Origin: Ascaris suum
Lineage: Eukaryota; Nematoda; Chromadorea; Rhabditida; Ascarididae
NCBI GenBank assembly: GCA_013433145.1
Contig: CM024180.1
Span: forward strand, 7,196,001-7,260,000
Direction: 5' to 3'
Length of the DNA stretch: 64,000 bases
Shown here piece after piece: positions 1-15,135 of the stretch. Within the stretch, counting starts at the first letter, position 1. Each line of letters starts with the position of its first letter. The notes under the pieces were generated by a model that saw nothing but the letters and a program-made list of their open reading frames with translations, searched no databases and was not told the DNA's origin. The translations under genes and the position numbers were made by a program.

Positions 1-68
1 GTCGAAGAGACCGTGATCGTTCACCTCGCGATAGATGGCGCGATGGATGGCGGGGAAGGCGTGCTCGA
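1..68 (-). CDS. possible partial exon, identity unknown
   Basis: The first 68 bases are much more GC-rich than what follows. Read on the minus strand they give an open stretch, IEHAFPAIHRAIYREVNDHG and a few more residues, with C or G at nearly every third codon position, just after a possible acceptor (CTCTAG). The plus strand is also open here for about 29 codons to a TGA, so strand is uncertain. I do not recognise the protein. If it is an exon, most of its gene lies to the left of the window. Confidence 0.3.
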
Positions 69-4411
<4,343 letters not shown>

Positions 4412-4435
4412 ACTTGTGGGTCTAGTGGATACAAT

Positions 4436-7400
4436 ATGATACTGGTAAGTAGATAGGTGTTAGGCATGGAATCATTTTATGTTTTTTCTTTCATCGTTGG
4501 AAGGTATATCTATATGGTTTTTTTTTGTTTATGTTTATGTTCGATTGAGCCGTTATGGAAAAAATTTGGTTTTTTCATCTATCTGTATAATTGTTACATT
4601 CGTCTACCTAATTCTACCACTTGTTACTAATTGTTTTCATCGATTTTTTTTTAAATATTTCAGTTCAAACAAAAGCGGCATTCCCCAAATGCTATCCCTG
4701 AAAAGAAGAAGAAATCTCTCAGAAACGAGGAAATCTCATCTGATGAAGATTTATCGGCAGATGAAGGTGTACACTTTACGGCCGAACAAAGTGACGATGA
4801 ATTCGAGGATGTACAAGAAACGGCATTTCGAAAAGCGAAGCAACTTCTTGCTGATATCCGGGTGGGTCATTCAAAATTTTTCTTTCAATTATTGCTATCT
4901 ATTTAAGGGATGGTAAAGGATAGCGGCGACGGAACCGTTGACCATTTGTTAACAAGCTTGAAGTATAGATGAATTTAAAGCCTCCTAATTCGAGGCTGTG
5001 CTTCGTACTGATGTCGTAAACAGGTACAGAAGACAATAGGAGAATTTTATTTCGTCACCTCGCTGCGCCTTAATCGACAATTGAACTCATAACTAAATCC
5101 TGGTGATGTTGGATCGGATCATGTCCACTCATGTGTTGGGACGACCTATGATGGGTTTCATCAGAGTGTGAGTTTTGTTGCCACGATGATGTTATTAGGG
5201 CATAAAATAATGACATCCGTGTTTTATTTTGTTGCCGTACCGATTGTGAAGCATCCCTCCGGTGCTTTTTTCCCTTACATAAGCCTCTGCCACGGTACTA
5301 TCAGCAAGGAACAGCGTACGAGCTGTCTGTATTACCTGTACAAGGTATGGAATGAAATTTATCAGAAACTTGTCCAGATGATAGAGGAAAGCGCAAGCAT
5401 GGATGGTGAGAGGGTCACTGACCGTAAATTGTGCTTGTTTCAGTGATAACTGACGGTAGGGGTTGTATTAGAGGAGTTCCCTGGCAGGTTTCGTCGAAGA
5501 ACTAAAATTCTGGAATAGTTCAAATGTAACATTAAAATCTCGAAACGGCATCGAAGAAATATCGGAATTCTGCGGCTGTATGAGTGAAATGTTGGAGGAT
5601 TCGAATGCACTATGCTGCGATACGATGACTGCCGACTTCCGGGGCTTGTGGAAGAGTTTTAACTGCTGACTCCCGGAGCCTGGAGCCTAATGTTTCATGA
5701 CATTGTGCGATGAAGCACTCAGTATATCTGAGGGATATGTGATGAATGTAATTTGACAGGAGAGTGTTCAGGAAGAGGAAAAGGCGGAAGGTGGCGAAGG
5801 TGATGAAGATGCTATAGCACATAGGCTCAAAGAGGAGGCGCTTTCACATGTTGCTACGCTGCATCGGCGTGTCGCAAAATCCGCTAAAACTGCGGACTCG
5901 GTTGTCATATATAGAGCCCATAGGTAAGTCACCTTTTACCTGAGTTTATTATTATTGAATTGGTTTCTTATTTTGCATATATTGTTTTGTTTTGGAGGTT
6001 TTTATATTCATTGGACAGGGATTTGGTAGGCGCAAATCGTAGATCGGATAGGAAATTGGACGGATAGCCTCGAAATCGAGTCGTCGATTGCAGGAACTTT
6101 TTTTCCGAGGACATTTCAGAGGATTTCCTTATAGAAATCTGAGTTTGCTGCATTTCACAGTGTTCTTTAGATACACTTTTTGAGGATCAAATATCATGCT
6201 GCTTGCTTTAATTGAAGAAGTTGGAGATTTTAGTTTCTATAGCGCTCTTAGAAGAAGATTATATTTAAAGAAAAATCTCCACCAATAATAAAAGTTCAAG
6301 TTTTTAAGTTGGAATTTTATTTTCATGTTTTTTACGTTAAAATAGAGGATTTTTATTTTATACCCTGATGTGTAAACGACTGTTTTTCTTTTCCTAAGTG
6401 GGAAGGGAAGGGGAATCCCGGTAAAATCCCCGAGATCTTTTAAGAGGGATCTCCGGGACCAACATCAGGCAGAAGCTTCAGATAATCAAAGTGGACCTGA
6501 AAATATCTTATATTGCTTTCGTTAATTAACTACGCTCTATAGCTTTATCTAACAATAATTGAGTGGTTTTCGGCTCTTCAAAATTGGCCGCAATTTCATT
6601 TCATTATCCTATTCCATGCTGAGTGTGGTTGTTTTTAGAATTATCCGACGAGGTAATTTCGTTCCGCGATTGAGGAATTAGAGGGGCCATTGAGATTTTG
6701 CATATGTAATTTTAATGGAATTTCCAAGTGACAGTTGATTTTTGGCTTGGCCAAATTTGGAACGGCAAGAAACGAATTTGCCTTCTTTGTTTGATTATGA
6801 TCAATTGAACAGAAATTAAAGATTTTAAATGGATGTATTCATTGTAAACTCAAATTCGCACCATATTTTATGGCAATGCGCCATCTGATTTTCGACTGGA
6901 AACTTGAGAAAAGTTGGGAATGGAAAATTGAAGACTTGGACCTATATGAAAGTCTAAAAATCTTTTTCCTCAATTTGTATTTATTGGATTCATTATTGTG
7001 TAGTACTATCGGATGGATGCACTAAAATTATTTCTGAAGTTGTAGATTTTCGATAGTGGCTGTAGCGATATCGCACGATACGAGATATATATGTAGTTGT
7101 TCGAAGGATGCGACAATTGTTAAATGTTGGTTTTGTTGAATTGCCTTTATTTTGATTTTATTTTATTCGTTTATTTTTTTTAAATAAACTTGGACTAAAC
7201 TTTTAATTAAGCCTTTCGATCAAACTTTCTGTTGTAATTGTTTATTGGTAAATATGTTTGGTGAATTTAGTGAATTAGTAAATACGACTATTTTTGCTTA
7301 TTGTTTTTTTTTTGGAATTTGCTTTGCATCGGCTAAGTTCTGCGTGATCCTCTCGATTCTATTAGAAGGATATTTTTGACAAAGTGGAAGAATAGAGAGA

Positions 7401-10400
7401 AAATTGAAGGATTAATTCACGTTGTTCGTTTCTTTTACTATTCGTTTTCTTTTTTCTTTCGCTTCTAATGATTCTCAAATTTTTGTAAAGGGAAAATATT
7501 GGCATAAAGGGAGTGCATCGCGGAATTTAACTTGAAAATTTTGCAGCATAAAGCTTTTGCAAAATATTGGCGAATACTCTGATGTTTGGAAAAGATTATA
7601 TGAATATCGGCGGAAAAAAAGTATTGATGAAAGAATTTATTAAAGGAGAGATAGTGAATTGTTGAAGTTGAACTCTTCGATTTTTTTTAGCCTCAGCGAT
7701 CTCAACCGGTTTTTTTTTATTTGGATCGCCTTTTTCGCTATGTTTTTTTTCCGGTCTTTCTCACATTGGAGTGAAAGTCATCTCGCTTTACGTTAATGAA
7801 TGACTATAAATGACTGAAATTTGATAGGCGACCCATATTGGACAGCAGGTGGCGCATTTGGCACGAGGCATTTTTATTGCCAGCTCACACTAAATAATAT
7901 AAGACAATTCGATTTGTTCTCAGATGACGTCGAGGAAGGTAAGAAGGTTGCTACGCTAAAGTACGACAAGAAGAATGGTAAATCTCATAAAGGGCAAATT
8001 TTTGCTGTTGCCATATCGCCAGGTGATCGATTCTTGGTGAGTGGAGGAGTCGATGCGACGATTCGTGTTTGGAATTTCGCCAACTTGGAGTTGGTAAAAG
8101 AATTCACAGGTCATAAAAACGCTATTACAGGTATTGATTGTGGGTTTTTTTTTTTGAAGATTGTGCCTATTTTGTTCTTTTTCCCTGTTTGTTGCTAAAC
8201 TTTTACGGTCTTCTTTTTGCTGTATAATTTTCCTCAATTTTTTCATATATATTACACTAAGTTGAACTAAAAGTATATATGGAAATGCAGAAAATTATAG
8301 CAGCATATATGCAAATGAGGAAATACTCGAAATTTCTTTCCCAAACGGCTCAAAAATGCCTGAGAGGGAACTAGCGAAAATTTTTGCAGGATTAAATTCA
8401 TTTGCTTCAATTTAGCTTTTCTAAGAGTGCATTTATTTTTCCTTTTTGATAGAGTATTTAAGATATTTCTTGAAATTTTCATCGCTTTCTCGAGTGGAAT
8501 TTCTGTGATAAAATTTAAAAAAAAGAAAAACTAGTTGGATGGTCGATCGGATCGTCGATCGATCTATCAAAAACGCTTGAAATTCTGATAGTATCGCGAA
8601 GCGATCATCAGCTAATGAAGCTCTGCAGCGTCCACAAAGTTTTTATTTTATGACCTTCTTCAGCCTGGTATAGATTATGCTTTCGTGGAGATATTAAAGA
8701 TCAAAATATTCTATTCGGTGAATTTTGGATTTCTTCATAGATATCATCTCCCTTCTGATGGGAATTTTAATACGCTTCTATGAGTTTAGTAGTTTATTTA
8801 TGCTCATTACTAGTTTATGAATACTTCTATTTTCAATAGTAAATGGCTATATTGTAGGTTCAATTTAACAATTTGTGTAGTCTTCTAATATTTCGGTGAT
8901 TGTAAGTTTAAAAGGTCGTATGAGGATCATAAGGCAGGATATATTTTCCTTGATATTCTTCTGTTAGTTCAATGCCATTGAGTGATATGTTTGCAGGACT
9001 TGCATTCCGAATTGGCACTCAGCAATTGTTTAGTTGTTCACGAGATAGAAGCGTGAAAGCATGGGATTTAGATCAGATGGGATATGTGGATACTATGTTT
9101 GGACACGTTGATGCTGTCACTGATATCGATGTCTTATCAAGGTAAATTCATTCATTGAAAGAGTGCCTTCTTGGATCGGCTAGGTCGTTAAATTAATGGA
9201 TCTTTGAATAAAAAACCATAATTGATTGATCCCTCATTCGGGAAGTTATGAAACGTGCGCTTCTAATAATGTGCTAGAGAATGACGAAAAGCGCCTGAAG
9301 AGGTTAAATAGGTCAGAATTTTTTGAAATCTAATATTACATCAAAATTGGCCCGTTATTACGAAGACGAGGACGTTCTTACATTGCTAGGCATCCGTGAA
9401 ATATCTTGGCGGAAAAAATTCCTTCATTTTGAGCGTTTTCCACAAATTTACGTAGATTATATTAGCGCGCGTATATGTGTATCTCCGCCTAATCATCTAA
9501 CAGTTTCAATTTGTGAAGAACAAATTTTGCGACTTGTAGTTTTTTTTTAAATCAGTTAGTGATCTCTTTCATGGTCAGTGGATATTCAGCTTTGAGGAAC
9601 TCTAAGTTATGAATATATTTGAATTAATTAATGGTAAAATACATTAGGGGAATTAGCACAATATGCGCTTTTTATAGTTTAGAGCAGTGCATCATTCCAT
9701 TGCTTAAGCCATGCTGTGTTAATGTTCTGAAGCTGATTTTATTTTCTTTCAATTAATCAAGTGCGCTTTCTTGTGGAATTAACCACCTTTAGAGGTTAAC
9801 TATGGATTTACTTTTGGTCTATATCCGGTAAGCCTAAGGTAGAATCGATTTATATATATTTAAACACCTTTATTTATTTTGTATTTCTTAGTTATTTGTC
9901 CATCAGATTAATTCCGAATCGAACGACTATTGAATAAAAGTGGGTTTTTTTGTTTCCGTTTGAAGTACTTATTAGAATGTTTTTTTAGTGAAATTTAAAG
10001 TTCTTTTTTTTTCTCGAATCGGCGAACCGTTGTTCCAGGTTGATGGGTATTTGGCGGAAATCCTAACCCTTAATTTCTTCATTGAGTGACTAATTTTGAT
10101 GGAATATTTTTTATTATTAAGTGAAAAAAAATACAATGAATGCTTTATAAATTAATCAGAAGGATTGTTTCGTCTATTCATAATAGATAGGGGAATAATA
10201 TAGGTAACTGGTTGTTATTTTTATTAGCGTTTTAGAAAAATTGAAAGGAGGATATGAATTAACCGGAAATTATTTTCCAATCTCTCTGACATCATTGCTT
10301 TTAATATGTAGTCACAACTAAAGAATATTCCCTTAGGGAACGTGTTTTGACTTGTGGTGGTCAGGATCGGACGCTGCGTTTGTGGAAAGTGGCCGAGGAA

Positions 10401-12599
10401 AGTCAACTTGTCTTCAATGGTTTTGCATCGTCGATCAGTATTGACTGTGTGGCGTTTATTAACGACGAACACTTTGTATCGGGATCAGCCGATGGGTATG
10501 CCTATTAATTGTTTTAGTTATTGAAAATTTTCATATAAACTGTTGGTAAGTTCTTCGTTTTGTACCGCCCACGTTCCTTCAGGTCCAAATAAGAAGTGAA
10601 AAAGTTCAGCTTCGCCACTCATCCGTAACCCTTTCCTTGTCTCTTTACCTCGTCGCATATGGACTTACTGGTAGCACAGCTCGTCTTCCATGGTTTCGTT
10701 GAGAATCCAGAGTTTGCAAAGGTTCAAGGCGTTTTTGCTTGCAAATGTCAAGGAAACTTTCTGTTCCATTGGTAGATTCTAAGATGTTTTTACAAGGGAA
10801 GTGTAAGCAGTAGTGAGTATTTATACAGCTGCGATGAAAATTCGGTGAGTGCTCATTGGATGACAGTGAGGCGAATCTCGCACTTCCTCGGCTGTTAAGA
10901 CGCCGTATCGCAGTCCCCCTTGTAAGGAGGATATTTTTAGGAGCTTGTGCATCTGGTCGATATTTAAGAAGAAACCGGTATGTGAGCAGAAGGAGGCTCA
11001 TGGTCGAGGAGCAGATGGACAGCAAAATTGGATTATATCGGTTGCAGCTAGACGGTATACAGATTTGGTGGTTTCCGGTTCTTCGGATGGTTACGTTCGC
11101 TTCTGGAAAGTTGCCGACGACTATAAATCCGTGGAGAATATTTTCTCTTTTGAATTGGTTCGTGGTTTTATTGCTTTAATTCGTGTTTTAATACATGATC
11201 CACTTGTAGTCCACTTTTTCTTTAATTATTGAGGTTGAACGTGACCGGGATGCATCATTGTTTGATCTCGTTCGTCGGTAAACTGAGGATCTTAGAGAGT
11301 TGACGGGAAGGCTTCATTAAAACTTACCATTTTGCCTTGGTACAGTAATATAACCTTTGACCTCTTCATACTGGTACCGCAATTCATATATTTATTTATT
11401 TTATTTATTTGAAAGCGAAATATCTGACTGTCAATCATTTTGAGCACTCAGAAAAAGGCACCGAAGTGCTCCTGCAATTCGTGAAAGTCGATAATACATT
11501 CAATGAGAGGCGGTCGTTTTTCAGGTGATCTAGGCGCTATGAACGAGGCGTATTTAATTTTGGCATGTTTCGTCCTTTTTCTTGCTCACTTTGCCTTATC
11601 TTAAAATGTTTTCAACGTGTTTCGTTGCTTTACTTCATTTTCGTCAACAAGGCATTAAGTGCCTCCTCATATCACTTCCACTTGTCCCTGATTGAATCCT
11701 TCTGTCATCCGGTCGTTTCCTGCGGTCTTCCTTAGGGGATCGTTCATCTCATTGCAGGTCGGCCTCTACTTTTATTCAATCCTTGGCGTCGATTTTGTTA
11801 TTCTCCTCATTCATTCATCGTTTTTCATCGTAATATCTTTGCGGCCCACCCAGGCTTCCTCATTCCGCCCTCTTTCATCCAATTCTTTAGTTTTGTTTCA
11901 CCACTTCGGCTTCCCTGCCTACCAATTTAGTTCATGTTGTGATTCTTCTCATTTTCCTGTCCACACCGCCAAAAGCATGCGCATATTCTTGATGTTCGTA
12001 TCTCCGAGCCGTAGAGAACTGTTGAAGTCGCGGTTTTTTCGAAGAGTTTACGTTTGCGATTCATCGGTACGTTTTTTCTTAGTTGAGGTCTTCATCTTGT
12101 TTCACTCGCTGAAAATTTCTGCCGCTTCGCTCATTCTTCTACGGAATAATATCTTTAATAACCGACTTCTATATTTCCTTCAAAAAATAATGTGAGAGCC
12201 ACAAATGGAATGTGCAAAATGCAGTAGAACTATGCATCACTGTTGCATTGCTGTGTTATATTACCATAATTTTTGTGTTACTTAAATAGGATTTATGCTA
12301 TATTGTGTTATTATACGATTACATAGTATTATGATACGATTTTACACTGAAATATCCTGAAAATTGGATTTTTCAACAATCTTTTCCGGTTGTACTTGTT
12401 GGAAAGGGAGAGGGCTTCATTCGAGTGTTTCAATAAACGTTTTTTGCAGGCAGGCTTCATAAACTGTATGAAATTCTCGGATGAAGGTGAAGAGTTGGTC
12501 TGCGCTGTTGGCCAGGAGCATAAAAGCGGTCGCTGGTGGACTAAGTCAAATGCAAGGAACGTTGTGGCACTTATTCCATTGGAATACGCTGAGGAATAG
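4436..12599 (+). CDS. RRP9: U3 snoRNP WD40 protein RRP9 / U3-55K
   Basis: RRP9 is the U3-specific protein that binds the box B/C motif of U3 snoRNA in the nucleolus and is needed for early 18S rRNA processing. Exons: 4436-4444, 4664-4861, 5760-5923, 7046-7125, 7924-8130, 8997-9141, 10337-10495, 10941-11157, 12450-12599. They total 1329 nt, 442 codons plus stop, with consistent phases; human U3-55K has 475 residues. The N-terminus has the family acidic motif NEEISSDEDLSADEG, then the EEEKAE...RLKEEALSHV helix. WD repeats follow, with hallmarks such as GHKNAITGLAFRIGTQQLFS, SRDRSVKAWDLDQMGYVDTM, LTCGGQDRTLRLWK, EESQLVF and the C-terminal GFINCMKFS...VGQEH..GRWW. The exon 4 donor (AAAT|GTTGGT) is weak and yields a Tyr where many homologues have the WD Trp. 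The nine-base coding exon 1 is inferred. The stop codon is TAG. A possible poly(A) signal AATAAA lies at 13198-13203. Confidence 0.95.
11500..12060 (-). mobile_element. degenerate non-LTR retrotransposon fragment (RT C-terminal region)
   Basis: The minus strand inside RRP9 intron 8 reads, with stops and shifts, as the C-terminal part of an RTE/CR1-like reverse-transcriptase ORF. VLYGSEIRTSRICACFWR lies at about 12020-11960, a WMKEGGMRKPGWAAKILR segment at about 11890-11840 matches the usual 'K.RWAGHVMR' motif, and SRGRPAMR at about 11770 matches 'RTPGRPPTRWSD'. The order and spacing fit that family. The plus strand shows a 167-codon frame over the same DNA, which I take as a shadow. The copy is dead and old. 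The subfamily is not resolved. Confidence 0.55.
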
Positions 12600-15135
12600 T
12601 GGAAGTACTGTTGAACTATTTTATCCCATTTGTGGGAGTATGACGAGGTACGAGAGGGTGAAAGGAGGTGATGAGAGGTAGTAATGAAATATATTCATGT
12701 GAAGCCTCGAAGCGACCCCGAAATGTCCAGACCCCGACCTTTTTTGACTGTTACCGGTTGAAGGAAACACTATTCGACCTGGATACGGTCTTTGTGGAAA
12801 GAGGTTGTGGTAAGAGGTAATATCAGTTGGTGTATATTGAATTGAACTGTTTGTTTAGATGTTAAGAAAGTTGATTTGTTTAAGCAGTTAGATATTAAGG
12901 CACAAAATTTAAAAACTAGGTGGTTAGTGGTGAGATAGTTGTTACGAGGTGCGAAATTTGAGTATTACATTATTCGTGAGTACTTCAAAAGAGAGATATT
13001 TGGCATACATTATGCTAAATCACGCGCTAAATTGGTTAATTTTAGGCGTGTTACCGAAGATTATTGCAATTTAAACATCCGGCTTTATTTCGTAAATATA
13101 AAAGTTCGGGAAGTGAAGAAAATTATTTTGATTTGTTTTAAAAACGGTCGGTAAATTCTTTGGGATCATTATCGAATAATTTAGAAACTATCGTTCAAAT
13201 AAAATGGCTGAATCTTGACAGGAAATCGTCTAGGATTCGATTCTATCTTTGGGAGTAAACGTTGGCAAAAAAAGAAACTAAATCCAAGAATTATGCAATC
13301 TGAATTGTACAATTTAAGTATATATAAGCCTTTCGATTAATTGGAGGAATGGCTTATCAAATAGTCCTATGGAGTTTAATTTCTGATATGGATGTCATTC
13401 CTAGGATATGCTATTGTGCCATAGTCTTGATAGACATGTGTGTATGATGTGGATACACGTTTTTGTGATGGATATGACTATAAGCGGATGGTCTATATTG
13501 GTTGACAGTATGTAACACCCGATTGCGGTTGGCTTGATTGTATTTCATTTTCAAGTACAGCTTTGTTTGTGAAGCGTTTTGCCCTTTATTAGCGACTATA
13601 GTCAACTGTAATGGATTTCAAAGTTCCTGTCGTTCTGAATATGCCGAACATATCAGTGCACTTGTGTTCGCATATACTTCAAAAGTTCAATTCGCTACTC
13701 CCTTATAAGCTAATACACGATCTTAAGTAGTAGTTAAATGTAACGATTTTTGGATGTTTTGTATTTAGGGAGCAAAATTTCAAGGAAAGTATTGAATGCA
13801 TTAGATGATCGAACAATATAAGTACTCATCTGTTAGGGTAAAAGGATCTCCAGGATCCCCTCGAAGGTATGGAGGTATGTAGGTACATCCGTAGTGGGGG
13901 GGGGGGGGAGAGGAATGATCGCAAAAGTTAAAACTGCTGTAGTGGGTAGTAGTGAACTCATAGTGCAGCATATCAAAAATATGGAGAGAAATTTTGAATT
14001 ATGTTGGAAATTTATGCTTGATTGTTTTTTCTATGAAGTTTGTATGCGTTGTTCTGTTGTTGCGAGTTTCCTCAAATCGTATTTAATTGTTTACGTGTTT
14101 TTGTTACCGTTGGTTGTATTGTTGAGCTGTTAAAGTGACCTTATTAGTTATATATACTAGTAATCTTACTATATATACTATAATCGCAGTATATATAGGC
14201 TTGTTACACGTAGTTGTCGATTGTCGATGTTTAATGAAACGATTGCGCATATGTGAGGATCTCAGGATAGAGATAACTTGTGAGTTATTATGCTTAGTTT
14301 TGAATAGCATTTCTGGTGTCTTTGAAAACCTAGCTATAAAACAGGCATTTTGCTTGAATTAAGGCCAAGAGTAACAAATAAAAAGAATATTGGCGACCGT
14401 TCGGGTGGAAGATGGTCGAGTTGTAGTGCTCTCTACTGAGATGTCTCGTGTATTTTAATGGCATTTCCCCTCTTCCCCCCCCCCTTCCCCCTTCTTTCTC
14501 AAATCGAAGGTGTTAATATATGCGCATGTTAAGAGAACGATCGAAATTCAATTGGAAATTTATATTTAGTATGCATATATAATCAACGAAACGGAATGAT
14601 TCATCACATAGAGATCATCATTGAAAAATTTATGAAGAAAAAGATAGAGCTAGTTGATGCTTCACATAGAGATATATCGTCATGCAACAACCTAGTAATC
14701 AAATCAATCGATAAAAATACATATCAAAAGCTTTTGAAACTATCAAACGAACCACCTCTATAGTGTTGCCGAAAACAATAGTCTATCTCTGATAGTATGA
14801 ATGAGCGCTTAACTAAATGAACTACTGCTGTATTTTGTCCTTTCGATTTGTTAACCCATAACTTCTAGCCCGGTAAGGTATGTAGTCAGGTCCTATGAGT
14901 ACTGCGGAAGTAAGAAGTAAGTTACCGACCTCATAGCGAATAATTCAGTTTGTAGAACTTCGGCATTACCATCATCCCTTCTATCCCCTCTATGGAACTT
15001 CGAACAATGATATCTTTCAAACAGCCAAAGCATATTCTCCGTTTTATAAACCTCTTCTTTAATGTAGAATAAAAGAAACAATATTTGAAGCAATTTTGAA
15101 TAATACAATTGAATGAGTAATTAAAAGAAGAGAGA
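12600..15135. other. convergent intergenic region between RRP9 and NUDT5
   Basis: RRP9 (+) and the Nudix gene (-) converge here, so the stretch should hold two 3' UTRs. AATAAA at 13198-13203 could serve RRP9. ATTAAA on the minus strand at 15063-15058 could serve the Nudix gene. A run of 13 G lies at 13896-13908 and a pyrimidine/poly-C stretch at about 14467-14500. I see no convincing gene. The frames at 12939-13154, 13411-13605 and 13894-14362 have low-complexity composition and no recognisable domains. Confidence 0.5.

Noticed and set aside
5168..5446. 92-codon frame in RRP9 intron 2
   Set aside because: RRP9 exons 2 and 3 join directly and match the family. The frame has no splice context or known domain.
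11692..12195. 167-codon plus-strand frame in RRP9 intron 8
   Set aside because: It is hydrophobic, lies antisense to recognisable RT motifs, and is not needed for RRP9, whose exons join in phase without it.
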